Shown here piece by piece: positions 11,218-26,100 of a stretch of DNA of 64,000 nucleotides. Origin of the DNA: Apoda limacodes (lineage: Eukaryota; Arthropoda; Insecta; Lepidoptera; Limacodidae). Below the pieces are notes generated by a model that had not been told where the DNA came from, did no database searches, and was given only the letters and a program-made list of their open reading frames with translations. The DNA lies in contig OX291545.1 in the NCBI GenBank assembly GCA_946406115.1, forward strand, positions 4,216,001 to 4,280,000, read 5' to 3'. Positions within the stretch are counted from its first letter, which is position 1; each line of letters starts with the position of its first letter. Both the position numbers and the translations under genes were made by a program.

Positions 11218-11258
11218 AAAAACATGTTTTAACTACCATTCAGTTAAAACATGTTTTT
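11218..11258. repeat. Perfect 17-bp inverted repeat, 7-nt loop
   Basis: The arm 'aaaaacatgttttaact' is followed by 'accattc' and then the exact complement. The same arm carries the palindromic core 'aaaacatgtttt'. It would form a short stable hairpin but is too short for a typical insect pre-miRNA. Confidence 0.8.
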
Positions 11259-11453
11259 ACCATACAGTTCATGGAGAAATAGAACAATTTATTTACTTAA
11301 AATGAATGCTAGGTAAAAACTGTTGGGCGCAAGTTGTAACGTTTTAATTATTTTGTTATTACTTTTATATTCACAATAATTTTGAAGGATGTATAGCTAA
11401 TAGTGCGCGTTTGTGAAAAAATACTTCTAAATAAAATACAAGTCACCGTCCCG

Positions 11454-11506
11454 TGCCCCGTGCCACGTGCCCCGTGCCCCGCGCCCCGCGCCCCGCGCCG
11501 CCGTAA
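11454..11506. repeat. GC-rich short tandem repeat (ccccgtg/ccccgcg)
   Basis: A run of 7-bp units drifts from 'ccccgtg' to 'ccccgcg'. It stands out sharply against the AT-rich surroundings. Confidence 0.8.
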
Positions 11507-11987
11507 CTCTCGTAAAGGAATCCAAATCAGATATTTCTTCGGTACCTTCGGTGTGATGAAACATTTTGTTGTTTAAAATTCGTTACAAAGGTATATAGCC
11601 ACTTATCAGAGTCGCAAAACTTTTGACGTTTGTGAAAAATAATACATGAACGAACATAAATAAATAAAAAAACGAAGGATATGAAATGTCGGAATTGTTT
11701 GTACATATTTTTTGCATGTTATCGAGGGGTCAACTTGCATCATTCATGGGCGTAGCCAGGTACGGGCAGGAGGGGGGGGAGGGGCAGCTGCCCCCCCTAG
11801 CCGGTCATGGGTTGGCATATTTTCGGGATAATTTGGTCATTTAAAAAAATACCTATTCGAATCACCCGCATTTTTTACTGCTACTACACTGCACCGTCTT
11901 CCAACAGGCGGCAGTATGGACGACGTAAAGACGTGACGAAGCTTCCTAAATCCATCCTGCTCCTTTTCGGCTTCTTTTTCGAAATAG
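11507..11987. other. Intergenic, contains a G-run repeat end
   Basis: At about 11748-11812 the segment with 'gggcgtagccaggtacgggc', a G-run, 'cagctgccccccctagccgg' and a following AT-rich sequence resembles the end of an interspersed element. I cannot name it. Confidence 0.3.
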
Positions 11988-12755
11988 TTCTCCTTCAGGA
12001 CAACTTCTTCAACTTGCCTAACTGGTCCTCTTCCCTACTCCTCCACTTTCTGAACTCGTCTTCCTATAATTAGCGCCACCATGGGTAATACCACGACGTT
12101 CCTAACTTGTCCATTTTACAATCCATCCATATTTCTAAACAGTCCACTTATTCACTAGTCATTTCCTAAGTTGTCCACTGTTTAAACAACTCAGATAGTT
12201 CTCTTGGCTTTCAAAAACGTTTACCTACGTTATTGTCAGTGTCGTTTCAAGGGTAATTATATTCATTTTGAAATTTTTGGTTAGATTGAATTTTTATATG
12301 ATTGTAATGTTTTAAGAAAAGCAAGTTTTAAAATAATTTTTATTTACTTTATAGGAGATATTATATTCGCAATTATTTGTTTTCGTAGCTTTGAACATTG
12401 TTTGTCAAAATAAATATTTGCCGTTCTTCGGTTTTTTTGGAAATGGATGAAATATGCTCGTCATTATAAGGTAGTTAAAATGAATGGCCTCTCTTTTTAA
12501 AATTTGGGTGTCCTTTCCCAGATAATTTCTGATTTAATCTTTGATGGTATCCTTCTGCTTAGTTGTTTGTTCTATGTTAATTTTATGCACAACTTAGCTT
12601 ATTATGATGTTTCTTAAACCACTGCGCTTCGAAATATTTCCAACATTTTTGCTATTCAAGGAAGTGGACGGGTTAGAAAAGTGAATGAGTTAGGAACTGG
12701 ATGAGTAAGGAAAGGGGACGAGTTGGGTAAGGGGAGGAAGTCGTCTCAAAAGGAT
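11988..12755. mobile_element. Foldback-like element with degenerate subterminal repeats
   Basis: On the left (11988-12180) short motifs like 'cctaacttgtccattt' and 'cctaactggtcctctt' recur on the + strand. On the right (12655-12755) the same motif recurs on the minus strand ('ggacgagttgggtaagg', 'ggacgggttagaaaagtgaa'). A wider stretch aligns across the arms: 'tccttcaggacaacttcttc' against the complement giving 'tccttttgagacgacttcct'. The interior is AT-rich and non-coding. Confidence 0.5.
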
Positions 12756-13888
12756 GATTTTTACCCAACTATAATGTTATCGTCAGAAAATTGTAGGTGT
12801 GAGATTTACTCGCTGTTTACATTTACTTATGCCTTGTCCTTTCCAGTTATAAAGACTTAAAGACATCAGTGCGATTCTAAACTGTTTCCAGGGCATGACC
12901 CGTTTCACTCCTTTTTATAGCTTGATCGGTCATGTTTGACTGTTTTGTTGAACTGATTTCGTTGTCGATTCACACACACATCTCAGACACCTCGACGTAT
13001 TGCCAGTTAACTTTTTCATAGTCCACAGAGGATCTTTCAAGAAAGGCAAGAAGATTTCAATCTATTAGTGATAATAACCCTCGAAATAGCTTAAAAGCGT
13101 GGCCAGATCTGGTAATAATTGTTCAGCTGGTTGTTATCTACCGTATTGAAAAATAGTTTCAAAATATAATGTATCAAAATCAAACGCAGAAGTTGCTTCA
13201 TGCCTATGGAGTTTTACCACCATATAAATAAAAATGGAGTAAAGTGCCTACAATGCCATTTTTGCCGTATGAAAACAACATTTTGTACCAAGTCTGCTAA
13301 ATTTAATGCTAAATAAAATCTGGAAGTAACCATTGTTTCAACACAACATTTTAAAGCGGGTATTGCATTTACTTGTTATAAAAGTCTATTAAATAATTAA
13401 AATAGATTGTTATCTAGTGCATTGACTGTAAGTTGCATCAAAATGGCAAAAAATGTAACAACAAAACGGTAAAAACGTTAAATACCATACAAAAAAAATA
13501 AGCTTCAAGGTGTCATTATGGTATAAATTACTTTGGTAAGAAGTACATATATAACGATTATATCTCATAGTAATGTATATGAAATTGTAGGTATGATGAT
13601 TTTAAGTAAATTTTTTTATTACAGAAATTAGTTTTCTAGACTACATCGCCCTCTTCAGAAGAAATATTAGAGTCTAAAGGGTATAATCAAAGCTAAATTG
13701 TAATAAAATAATAAAATAAAATGGAAACAGAAGGTAATCATAAGGTAACCCAGTGAAGTTTCCTACAGGGTTATCCGGCACAACCATATAATGAGAGCTG
13801 GTGTTAAATATGCACACAAGAGATAAGTTAAAATATTTACTATTTCTGTATTTATCAACAAGTTTTTGTATCTAAAACAAAGTGACTG
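12756..13888. other. AT-rich intergenic
   Basis: No coding or repeat structure could be supported here. Confidence 0.4.
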
Positions 13889-13921
13889 CGAGCCGAGCCG
13901 AGCCAAGCCGAGCCGAGCCGA
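13889..13921. repeat. gagcc pentanucleotide microsatellite
   Basis: About six units of 'gagcc', one changed to 'aagcc'. Confidence 0.85.
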
Positions 13922-14061
13922 GTTAGCTTGACTCATTATATCACGTTTTTAATACGTCTCTTTATTGAACTAATATGAACTAATACATAGTGATTCATTT
14001 TGATCAGATCCGTTAGTTTAATCACTATTTGCCATATGACTATTTCAAGCTTCAGTAACGC

Positions 14062-14133
14062 AGCAGAGTGGCGCAGTGGAAGCGTGCTGGGCCCATAACC
14101 CAGAGGTCCGTGGATCGAAACCACGCTCTGCTA
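14062..14133 (+). tRNA. Initiator tRNA-Met (anticodon CAT)
   Basis: All stems fold. Acceptor AGCAGAG (14062-14068) pairs with CTCTGCT (14126-14132), with discriminator A at 14133. The anticodon stem CTGGG/CCCAG (14087-14091/14099-14103) encloses loop CCCATAA with anticodon CAT at 14094-14096. The T stem is CGTGG/CCACG (14109-14113/14121-14125). Initiator hallmarks are present: an A1-U72 end pair, three G-C pairs at the base of the anticodon stem, C instead of U at position 33 as in animal initiators, and a T loop reading ATCGAAA instead of TTCG. The internal A and B boxes are intact. It supplies the Met-tRNA for translation initiation. The flanks are unrelated AT-rich DNA. The only unusual point is its solitary place among repeats. 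Confidence 0.96.
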
Positions 14134-17100
14134 ATTGTATTTTATTTACCTATGTATATTTTGTTTTTACATTTTATGTAAATAAGCTATACTTGTATTG
14201 TTTTATTTTTAGCGTACTTAATAATAATAATAAACTGATGAACAATAATGGGCAAAAGCCTTATTAGTTATAACTACGCTATGAATGTCCAACGTATTAC
14301 TAGCTATACATAGTATTACTAGCTATACATAGTATTACTAGCTATACATAGTATTACTAGCTATACATAGTATTACTAGCTATACATAGTATTACTAGCT
14401 ATACATAGTATTACTAGCTATACATAGTATTACTAGCTATACATAGTATTACTAGCTATACATAGTATTACTAGCTAAACATAGTATTACTAGCTATACA
14501 TAGTATTACTAGCTATACATAGTATTACTAGTTATACATAGTATTACTAGCTATACATAGTATTTTTATTAGCAAATGTATGTAAATATGTTTTGTATGT
14601 TTTATGTATCATACAAATTTAAAAATTTGTATTGTGTTTAGTGTGTATGTAATTGTATTTGTACTTACTTAACTACTAGTTTTTTTCCCGCGGCTCCACG
14701 GAGTTGACGTAACAATCCCACGCCGATAACTAAATTTAGGGCAGGTGGAGCCGCTGACAAAATTTATTAATTACCAGTTATCTCATTAATATTGTAGATG
14801 CGAAAGTTTGGATGTTTCGTTATTTGTTACTCAATCACGCTACAACCACTGAAGTATTCCAACTTTATTGGATGCTTTGTATGGGACACCTTGCACTTTA
14901 TCTATGTAGACGCCGCTTGTCACAATTGATCATTGGATGGTTTTGGGCTGATTTAGACCGGGGACACGCGGAGACACCCTGCAGGTAGGCGGGGGAGGGG
15001 GAGAAAAAAGTGCATCTCCTAACTACTATGCCAAGTATGGTATCGTTTTCAAATAATTTAAAGGCGATGGATTCATTTCTGGAATAAAATTTTCAACTGC
15101 CCCTAGAAAAAAATAGTAATTTCTTAACGCTGAGTTCGAAATATGCCTAAGCTGTACGGAATAGTTTGAATTTTGTATCCGAGTTAACATAAAAATAATG
15201 AATATTAATATTTTCCACATCCTAAATTGAAAAAAACCTCAATAACTGAATTGAAAGAAAAAAATATTAAACTTTATTCGAATGGAACACACCTACTTAC
15301 AAACAAACTAAATAATAGGACAAGTAAAAAAAGTTATGTTATGATAAGAGTCTTCTAAATGATAAGTACATAAATAGGTAAATAATTAAAATTATTACTC
15401 TAGACAAGTCTCTCCCTAACTGCAAAGCTCTATACACTTCAAGACAACTCTTGAAGCGGCAGAAGAGGTTGTAAGAGACTTGTCTTCCCGTCGTTCGCAA
15501 CAATTGCTTCCGACGGCATGTTGACGGTAGGTTTTGAATGCTTTGCTTTTTTGTAAATATTTGTTTTCTACAACTAATTTAATCAGTGTAAGTGCCCAGA
15601 CACGAAGCGGGCGCGGGTCCGTGTGCGGGGACGGGCGTGGGCGCGGGCGCGCGGGTCTTGGCCCCGTTTCGGCCACACCATCAGCGCTCGAGGTACTGGA
15701 GGGTTAGACGTAATAAAACATTGGACAGTTTATATAATGGATAATGAAGACATTTTATTGATGGAAAGTTCATACCTCCCATGGAACATGAGTTATGTGA
15801 AATCTGGAATATATAATATGAATAATTCAACACGATTTATGCTGATTTAAGGTTGCATGCAGGTCTATACTTATAGAGTACTTACCTTAGATGGCATTTT
15901 AAATAAGTTTTAAATTAATTGTCATGAGGTCTTCCCGAGAATTCAAGCTTCCCTCTACATTATTATTCCTTTATAAGTCTTTAATAAGATGTCAATTAGA
16001 ATATGCTATACCAATTTGGAATCCTATATATCAAAAATACATAGATGCACTTGAAATTATACAAAAGAAATTTTTAAGACATATTAACTATAAATATTAT
16101 GGTAAACGCCAATCATATGCACAACTGCTGGATAAGTACAAGCTGCTTAGTTTAGAAAGTAGGCGCATCCTTCTTAGCGCCATGGTATTACATGGTATCT
16201 GTAAAAACAAGTTTGCACTGGGCTGACTAATAAAATTTGTGCTACGTAGTACCGCGTACTGTGCAGCGGCGAGAGGTGCGCGTGCGTCGGTTGTTCCACA
16301 CCGCGCCATGTCGCACCAACGCCGGCGTACGCGCGCCCCTTCGACGCCTCGCAAACATATTTAATGAAGTCTTTCCTGACTTAGACATCTCTACTGCTTC
16401 AGTTAACAAGTTCAAAAGACTAGTTGCTGATGTTATAAATACCTATCATTCTTGATTTGCGATATATATACAATATAAAAAAATGTATTTCCTTCTTGTA
16501 CGTACTTAATTTAAATTAGTATTATTGATAATTGTATCGGGTAACACATTGAAACAAATCTGTGGATAACGTTGTGGGTTTCATAATGATTAATCTGTTA
16601 TATTTTTGATACTAGTTATTAAGAATGATTGTGAATACTGTTTGTTGTCCCCAATAAAGAAAATAAAATAAAATAAAATAAAATAAATAAAATAGGCAAA
16701 AGATTATGATATAAATTCGTCCGTATTTATTTACATTTAGTTCAAAGTAGGAATTAATTATATGGTTCAAAGATAAATGAAATATAATATAGCTCCTATT
16801 GCAATGAAATGTGTTTATCAACGGAAAGTCTTCAAAAAAAATAAAAAATATTAAAACTGACAACATGTAGGTTATTAGCTCTGATATTTTAATTTCTTCT
16901 TCGGATTGTCACAATGCTTCTTTAAGTTGCCTATTTAAATTGCTCGGTAGCGATCGAATCAGACAACAGGAAAGATAACTTTCCTTGCGCAAAAAGAGAC
17001 GTGTTATCAAACACAGTGTTATATAGGTAGCATTTTTTACTTATCAGATCCTGTACGATAAAAAATCGGCCAAGTGCGAATCGGACTCGTTATCTACAAA

Positions 17101-20100
17101 AACGGCAAATAAATTACGTTTGTTGTATATGAGCCGCCCTTAATTATTTGTTTTATTTTAATTTAATTGTTTAGTTTTAAAGTGAATTTATAACTAAATA
17201 TTCTGTAAATATTACAAGCGTCTACCTGTTGCCGTTATCAATATCAAGAAAAATGACGTTTGTTGTATGGAAGCCCCCTTAAATATTTATTTTATTCTGT
17301 GTTTTAGTATTTGTTTTTATAGCGGCAACAGAAATACATTTTCTAAGAAAATTTTAACTGTCTAACTATCACGGTTCATGAGATACAGCCTGGTGACAGA
17401 CGGACGGACGGATGGACAGCAGAGTCTTAGTAATAGGGTTCCCTTTGGGTACAGAACCCTAAAAATAACAAATCAAGATCCCGACCGTCAATTATATACC
17501 TATAGTAGTTTTCTTCTATTAACAAAAAGAAGCTGCTAGTTTTTTTGCAGGAATGTGTGGTTTTTATGGTTTTTTTGTGTGAACCTACAGCTCTTCGAGC
17601 TGGGATTAAATAGATATGCATGCTACGGCTAAAACAACTACATCTGTTTCCACTATTTGCAGCATATTTTTCGGCCAGAGCGGGACAAGTCTTTCCGCCG
17701 CCTCAAGAGTAGCTGTCAGTTGTCTCGAAGTGTACAGAGCTTTGGAGTTGGGGAGAGACTTGTCTAGAGTACCAATTTTAATTATTTACCTATTTATGTC
17801 TTTATCCTTTAGAAAACTCTTATCACAACATAATTTTTTTTCACTTGTCCTATTATTAAGTTTGTTTGTAAGTAGCTATATTCCATTCAAATATAGTATA
17901 ATGTTTTCTCCTTTGAAATCAGTTATTTAGGGGTTTTTTTTTACATAAAACACAGCTTAGCTAAAAGACTAATTCCGCCCCGCTACCTACTTAAAATATT
18001 TGTGCCGAAACATTTTTACTTCAAATATGTTATTCAAGTAATGTTTTTTATATTATTGAATATCATATTTTAATACAGTGTTATTTGTAATGGTAAAGTT
18101 CCGTGCGACGATATTCTGATTTTTTTATTTATTTAACATAGATTTTTCTTAAATTACTCATTTTTTTTTCTATGGACTGGTGAAAATTTTACTCCAGAAA
18201 TGAATCCATCACCTTTAAGTTATACGAAAACGATAACAAACTTGGCATAATAGCTATGTCTGGTCAAATTTGAGCGCAGACTGGATCGCGGGAGATGCAC
18301 TAAAATTTTATTGATATAACAGTACTTTAAAATAAACTGAGGACTCAGTGAAGCAGTAGCAGATCGTGCACCTGCTATGTCAAAGGCCCCGGGTTTGATT
18401 CCCGGGAAGGGTCCTGTTACAATTTGTTAATTGTAAAGTTGTCTCGACACTGGTTTGTGCCCGACACGACGATCGGCTCACTACCTGTCACGTTTGACCT
18501 GACACAATATTATCTGCGCAACGTGGATGTTACGATGTGATGTTTGGGAATTAGTGCCGTGATGGTATTTAATAATAAAATCATTGATAGATTAATAATT
18601 TAACATAATTCAGACTTATGATTTAAGAATATAAATTGAACTAAGGAGTTCAATAACCCATTTAGATTATTTTCTATTTATTAGAACAATTGTCACTTTG
18701 ATGACAGTATAGAATTCTCTGACTCCGAAATATGAGTATTTTCAATAGAAAAAAAACTTTATAAAAAATAGGTTTTTGGATAGAATTGATTCAATACCAC
18801 ATGTTTTCCCCAATTTTCAAAGATCTGAACCGTTTTTTTTTTATACCACTAAGGCAAACAAGCTTACGACCCGTCTGATAGTTAGCGGTCACCGCAGCCT
18901 ATTGATGCTTGCAACATCTGGGGCATATGTCGCGCGTTGCCGACCCTTCAAAAATTTAATAGCTTCTTTCTTAAAGAACCCCATGCTGTAGTCCTTAGAG
19001 AAAACCTTGGCAGGGAGCTCATTCCACAACCCAAGTATTCGCGGTAAGAAGTTTCTCTGAGATCGCACTGTGCGCAATCTTTTTTTAATTATTTAACTAT
19101 TTTTAATTTAATTTATTAAAAACTGTTCATAAACAGAAATGGGAAAAAACCTCACTAATAACAGCAGAGCACCATTAATGCCCATCATATTTCTATCGAT
19201 ATCATATAGTAAACATATTACATGTATGTATACTTAGTATTCTATTTCAATTATTCCGCTGTATGTATCTTCTTAGCAAAAATATGTAAATATATATATT
19301 ATACATGAGTTTTAACATTGCATTGTGTTTAATGTAGGTGTATGTAATTTGTTTTGTATTTCTTGCGGGTCCGCCCGCGCCATGTCGGTTATCGCGTGGG
19401 TGGACTATCTACGGCAACTTCTAAATTATATTAAGAAAATTTAATACTCGTGGCAAGCTATTGCACATATGTCGCTTTAGTTGCTCCCGAGAAATTCCTT
19501 TACCTATAATTATTCCTAGGGGTATGCATTTATGAATTTCTTTCTCTGTTACTTTAACAGTCTCTGTTTTAAAAATCAGCTCAATTTGATTGGTCCGCAG
19601 TGACGTTAATCAATAGCAAACAAACAAACACACTATCACAAATATATATTAGTTTTAATTTGAATTTAAAATAATTTAAATATAGTGTAAATATATTTAT
19701 ATATTGTAGATATTTTATGTACCACCTACCTTTTTTGTATGTTTCATTTTCTGCCTACCCAAAAGTTGTCTGTCAGAGATCGCTTTTAGACTTTTATTAC
19801 TTTATTAACACACTCGCTCATAAAGCTTAAGCATTTAGTTTTTAGCAGCTTTATCATAAAGTTTTTATCATCTTAATAGCGTTCATTACATACTTTTACT
19901 TAACAGATTTATTTTTTTTAGCAGGAGACGAGATTATAAACTACAAAATAAATTTTAAACACATTTAGATTCCATTAAATATTAACTTTTTAGTACATTT
20001 TAACACTAATATAAGTATTCACTGTCCTTCAAGTGTGTTGAAAAAATTGTATGACACTCGGCTGAATTCCGCTCCTCTTGTGTAATGAGCAGCTTAGCCC

Positions 20101-23100
20101 ACTTGTATCATAATGTACTATTACTTTATTTGCCTTTTGTATTAAGTGTGAAATAAATGAGTCTTTTTCCTAATCTCTCAAGTAGGTATATTGTTTGTTT
20201 ACGCAGCTGGATTTTTGGTAACGGAAACATTGTAAGGATACCTGCATACGTTTACATTTCGTCGTTTGCACTCAGGTCGATATAATCGTTAGACAACGGC
20301 ACGAAAATGTTCATTTTTAACTATTCATATTATTTTAAGTTTTATCTTACTTATTTTTTCTGCTGTTCATAGTAGTTCTTAGGCAAAAAAATTCGGGCCA
20401 ATTGGGTGTAGGGTACAGAGAATTATTGCGGGCAGCCGCATTCCCAAGAGAAAGGGACTGAGCGACCTTCCCTGGTTTCCCAAATTACCTACAAAGGGAC
20501 TGACCAACCTTCGCTGCTTAGCGGCATTACCCACAAACGGACTGACCGACTTTCTCTGGTTTCCCACATTACTTACAAACCTACATACCCTAAAAATACA
20601 ATTTAATAAGCCATTTGCTTAGAAAAGGGCGGCTAGGTCATTAGTTTGTGACAAGAAGCATCAAAATACTGAAGTGAACCACTTCTCACTGAATTGTGTA
20701 GTGTAGTTATGGTGATATCTAAAAAATATGATCTATCGAAGGATCATGATAACCGGTAATATATTATTGTATTGATTGAGTTATAGTTTTCTCAATCTCC
20801 ATCCAACGACTAGAACCAAACTCAAATACAAGTATTGTGAGATCTACATCCTGTATTATTTTCTCCTATTTTCCTTACTAAACCCTTCTCTACCGTGCAG
20901 ACTCTGCTACTGATGTCGTGTACCTACCTACATAAAGAATTATAGATATATAACATGTATAAGGCTATAGCTTTTAGAGAGAAGATTTTTGAAGATTGTC
21001 TTATACACACAGCCTTTTATTAATTAACCAGCTTTCCGTTTGTGAAACCTGATTTTTTCAGAATAAACCATACTACTCAAATAACTACATTTATAATTAG
21101 TTCTGTAGTCCTGGAAACTACTACTCTACCTCACACGTATAACGTTCTGTAGTCCTGGAGACTGGATACTACCTCACACGCATAACATTCTGTAGTCCTG
21201 GAGACTGAAGACTACCTCACACGCATAACATTCTGTAGTCCTGGAGAATGAAGACTACCTCACACGTATAACGTTCTGTAATCCTGGAGACAGGAGACTA
21301 ACTCACACGTATAACGTTCTGTAGTCCCGAAACTGGAGAGTACCTAACACGCATAAGGTTCTGTAGTCCTGGAGATTGAATACTACCTCACACTTATAAC
21401 GTTCTGTTGTCCTGGAGACTGGACACTATCTTACTCGTATAGCGTTCTGTAGTCCTAGAGACTAGAGACTAAATGCCACGTTTAACCTGCCTATAGAATC
21501 ACACAAACTCTTACCCTCTTGGTAATATTAATAGTTACTTGTGAGACAAATATTATGTATAAATAAGGATTTTTTCTAAAAACAACAATGAAGCTGCCCC
21601 AGTGGCCAAGCACATAGTTTACTACTGCATATTTTTCAAAGCCCTAAGAGTTATTTTATTTCTGACTAGCTGTTTTCTACGGTGTCACCCGCTACGCTCA
21701 CTCGCTTTATAGAATTTGTTAGTTTGAGTCAGTCTGATTTGAATTTTATCTTCCATCTACGCGAACTTGTTACGTTAGTAAATAAATACCTACACAATTT
21801 GTACCTAATATTCAATATTTTTTTATACTTTTGCATTTTACGACCTCCAAAATGTTTTTTTCTGTAACAATTATTTTTTAAGTATTCGATAATTTTTTGG
21901 CTTTATTTTAATGAACATAAAGTAAAAATATTTAAAAACTTTAGTCAATTGTGGTAGTAGTAGTAACTGCCTTATTTAGTAACCGAAAAATTTCTATTCG
22001 CCATTTACCAGGTAGTTTTTTAACAACGGCAACATTCTTATTCTATAGTCTATGGTCGTTTAAAAAAAAAAAGGGTTGCACTCAGGGAGTGCCGGTAGAA
22101 GTTAAAACATACTAGCTATTTACTTCCCGAAGTGATGGGAAGTAAATAGCATACATATTTATTTATTATAAATTATAATGTTTGTTTATTTACTTTTTTG
22201 ACGTTGTATATTTGACATCTCAATCTGTCATAGAATTAAAATCCGATATCCAACCTCCTTGTACTACTCATAATCGCCATATTCTAAAAATAAAAACTAA
22301 CCTAATGTAAATAAAGGCCACTTGTCCTGACGCGAGTTCCGTCTTACGGATTTTCGATCAGGTCACCTGTCCTGACGCGAGTTTATAATTTTTTACCCGT
22401 CACAAAAAAAGTGCACAACGCCGCTAAAGAAGTTTTCACTTCAAAAATTAAGTAAACTGCAGGAGGTTCGTTATCGGTCAAAATAATTTGTACTTGACGT
22501 GGTACGTTGGGCATTTGTTACATACATATATAACTGTTTAAAATTTTTACTTGTGGTGGTACGTTCGGTCTATATTTCAGGTGTTTCTTTCTTATTCTAG
22601 CGTTCTACGAAGAGCAAATATCACAACTTTTCAATAACTGACTTCGAAAACTTGGATGATGAAGATGTTCTTATACCTATACTCGACCAAGAATCAAATA
22701 GCGACTCTTTTTCGTCTTCGGAATGTGAAGATGCATTACGTGCTCATTGCAGTCGTCGAGCTTAAAGTGCTCGTGTCCAACGAGGTGAGCGTGGCCGAGG
22801 TAGAAGTACGAGGGCAAAGTGCAAGATAGTTGAGAGATCTAGTCCACCCAAACCCAACCTACCGAGATGTAGAATGGTATGAAAATAATGAAATAAAGTT
22901 TATTAATTCACCTCTTGTGCAACCTTATTTCTTGCCGATGTCTATAGTCGAGAGTGGTTTCTTAATAAATTAAAATTTATCAATAACTTCTGGTACGTTA
23001 GGAAAATTGTCCGCAATTTTATGTGTTTTCTATTTTAATAAGTGATAACATTAGTCCCTATTTTTTAATAATTCATTATGCTTAAATTGTATAAGAAGAT

Positions 23101-26100
23101 TTTTTATGTTGTAATAAAGTGATGTTTAATGAAAAGTGATTTATTTTTCATTCTAAATAAAACCTTATATTATATTATTATATTATTTTTATTATACCGT
23201 GTAAAAAACTAATGTTGAGTACATTACAAGTACAAAATAATTTCAATCATTTCCTTTTTCAGGAAATAAACATACCATAAAAAATACAGACCTCACTTCA
23301 AAAATTACCTAAAACCGACATCTTTTTGTCTCGGTCTAAAGCACTATTCTTGGCTTGTACTTGATAAAGTACAGCCGGCAGATATGTCTACTGGTGTTAA
23401 AAAAACACAGAACTTACGAGGTCATAGTAGCCTTAATTATATAGAATCCGAATGGCCTGAAGCTTAAACATCTATTTTTTACTTTATTGATCAAAAAGTA
23501 AGCTAAAAACTGATTCGCGAGTGAGCGAGTTCGGAAAGTTCGCTGCAGAGAGCTTTGCGCCATTTTCTAGCAACTACACTAATGATCAAAGTTCGCTCAA
23601 ATCTAATCCACACCAGGGTTTTCTTTTCTTCACCAAACAAAATAACTTTTTGTTGTTTAAAGAAAACAAGATAGTAGAAAACTCTTGTAAATGTATGGCG
23701 CTACTTTTTATTGTTTCACGAAAATGATTCGAGTCGTGTGTGTGACTAAGGGCATAACCACTCTCCACGCATATTATAAAATTTAGGAATAGAACTAAGC
23801 ACACGACTCTTTGATAAAACGTTAAGAAGCCTCGAAATTATAATATATCATATATTTATATAAACAGAAATTACCGTAGTTTTTAGCGTTCCGTACCCAG
23901 AGGGTGCCAAGGAAGCCCCATTACTAAGCCTACGCCATCCGTCCTTCTGTGTCTGTCCGATCATTAAAAGGCTCTATCTTTTAGACCGAAGTAGCTAGAA
24001 GCCTGAATTTTTCACAGAATATGTGTTATGATGGGAAATTATCTGAAAAAAAATAAAAAGTTAAAATTTAAGGGGGGTACATACAAGAAACACATTTTCG
24101 TTGTTTTTACTCTATCGTAAAAACAGTAATACATACAAACTGCATTAAAAGTGTGGAAACGATATGTGGATTATATTTTTGGAATACTGAACGATAGGGA
24201 AACCGAAATTCAACGATATGTGAACGAACACCTGAACAGTATCCACCACAAGATTAAGTTCACGCACAAGGTATAAATACGAAAGGCTAGCATTTCTCGA
24301 TGTACAAATAGAGATAAGTCACTCAGTAAATAAAAAGCCGACTCATACCGACAGATATCTCCATGCAACATCACACTATCATTCGCGGCATTTACAAACC
24401 GTAGTAACATTTCTCACCAACCGGGCATATGATCTGTGCGACAAGGACCTTATTGATAGTGAGCTCAAAAACGTATATAATGTACTGCAGAAAAAAGGAT
24501 CGTCGATTAGATTGCTTTTCTGAACTTACGGGGCTGAATTTTTGAAATTGATTCTCTTAATTCTTTTTTTAAACTGATTAGTGGGCTGTATTTTGACTTA
24601 AAATATGGAATTAAAATGTAGATGAGCTGATCGACTTAACTGTAGGATTCTTGAGGTAGTTCTTCCTACTATTGAAAGTGCAGACCAGTGTAAGGTCGAT
24701 TGGAATAGATTACTAATCGAGTCAAATTGATCAAGATCAAGATCACCAATGTCTTAGATTAATATCAACTGCACTACACTCATTAAGTCACGTATAGGTA
24801 ATCTGTATGTACAGTCATTTGCTAAAGTGCATGCATAGTGTTAAGGTTAAAATTGCGTGAAGCCATTCTGTGAATCGCGCACTCACACATTAACATTATC
24901 AGAACTGTCAATAATATTAACCTTAAATCGACAAAATTAGGTTTAGTTTTCTTTATACTAACCAGTTTATTTAAACCGTTCTTATATCTTTTGGTTTCTT
25001 AACCTAACAAATTAATTAGGTGTAAACTGCAGTGTTGTTCTACATACGTCTTGTTTATTTCGCATTAAATAATATCTGCCCGGTGGTGTAGTGGTAGTGT
25101 AGATAGGCGCTGCGACTTATTCCAGCGAGCCTATGGTTCAAATCACGCTATTTATATAAATATTAAATGTCTACCTACGTAGAGCTTAATAGCTATTAGA
25201 AAATTGGTCTTAGCTGATTAACTAAACCAAATATTCATAATTCGTGAAATGTAACAAAAACAAAAAGAAGGCATAAGGTGAGATTCGAATCCACAACCAC
25301 TGAGTACACGTATTAAGATCTGATACGTTTATCCACTAGGCTACGGATGTGATAGTGAAATTATTATATACAATATTAAATGAAACTAATATTACTCAGG
25401 TTCTACAAGACATATTACTTTATTTCTTTAAGTGTGTGAGTGACTATGCCTCGCTGCCGTTCTATTTTGTTTTGAAACTCTATATGCAGTTCTGCAACTG
25501 ACCGTACATGCCATCTTGTGACGCCATTAGAATAGCGCCGCGACGCCCCAGACAGTTTGGGAACCCCCGGGTTTATAAAATTTACTGCAGTGGTGACTTA
25601 GGTTACATAGGACAAACTAAAAGAACTAGTTTGTGTCGGATAAATGATGTGTGAATGTTCACACAGTTAAAAATGTGTGTAATACTCAAAAGTCGACAAT
25701 TGCTAAACATTTGCTACATTCTCGATCTAACCATTGGTAGAATTACACAAACCTGAAATTATTTTGTCAAAACGCCGTTATACACCAAGACGACAATCGA
25801 CAAATATAATTATTTCAATTGCAAAGATGGGTTTAAATTGTCAAGTACGTGAAATCCAGTGGTTGGATTGTACAATACTGACCCTCGCCCCACACCGCTT
25901 TTACTTTCTTAGTTCTTATTCAGTACACATTACTGTATAGGTGCTGACCTCGCACAGTCAACTGACACTCAACAACTCGAAATACGGTGATTTTGAATTA
26001 AGCGCCTTGAAACTTGAACATTATGCTAAAGTTTTTGAAATTAGATGACAGTTAAGCGGAAGTTTAGTAAGGCGTTAAATTGCTCGAAGTTGTGAACAAA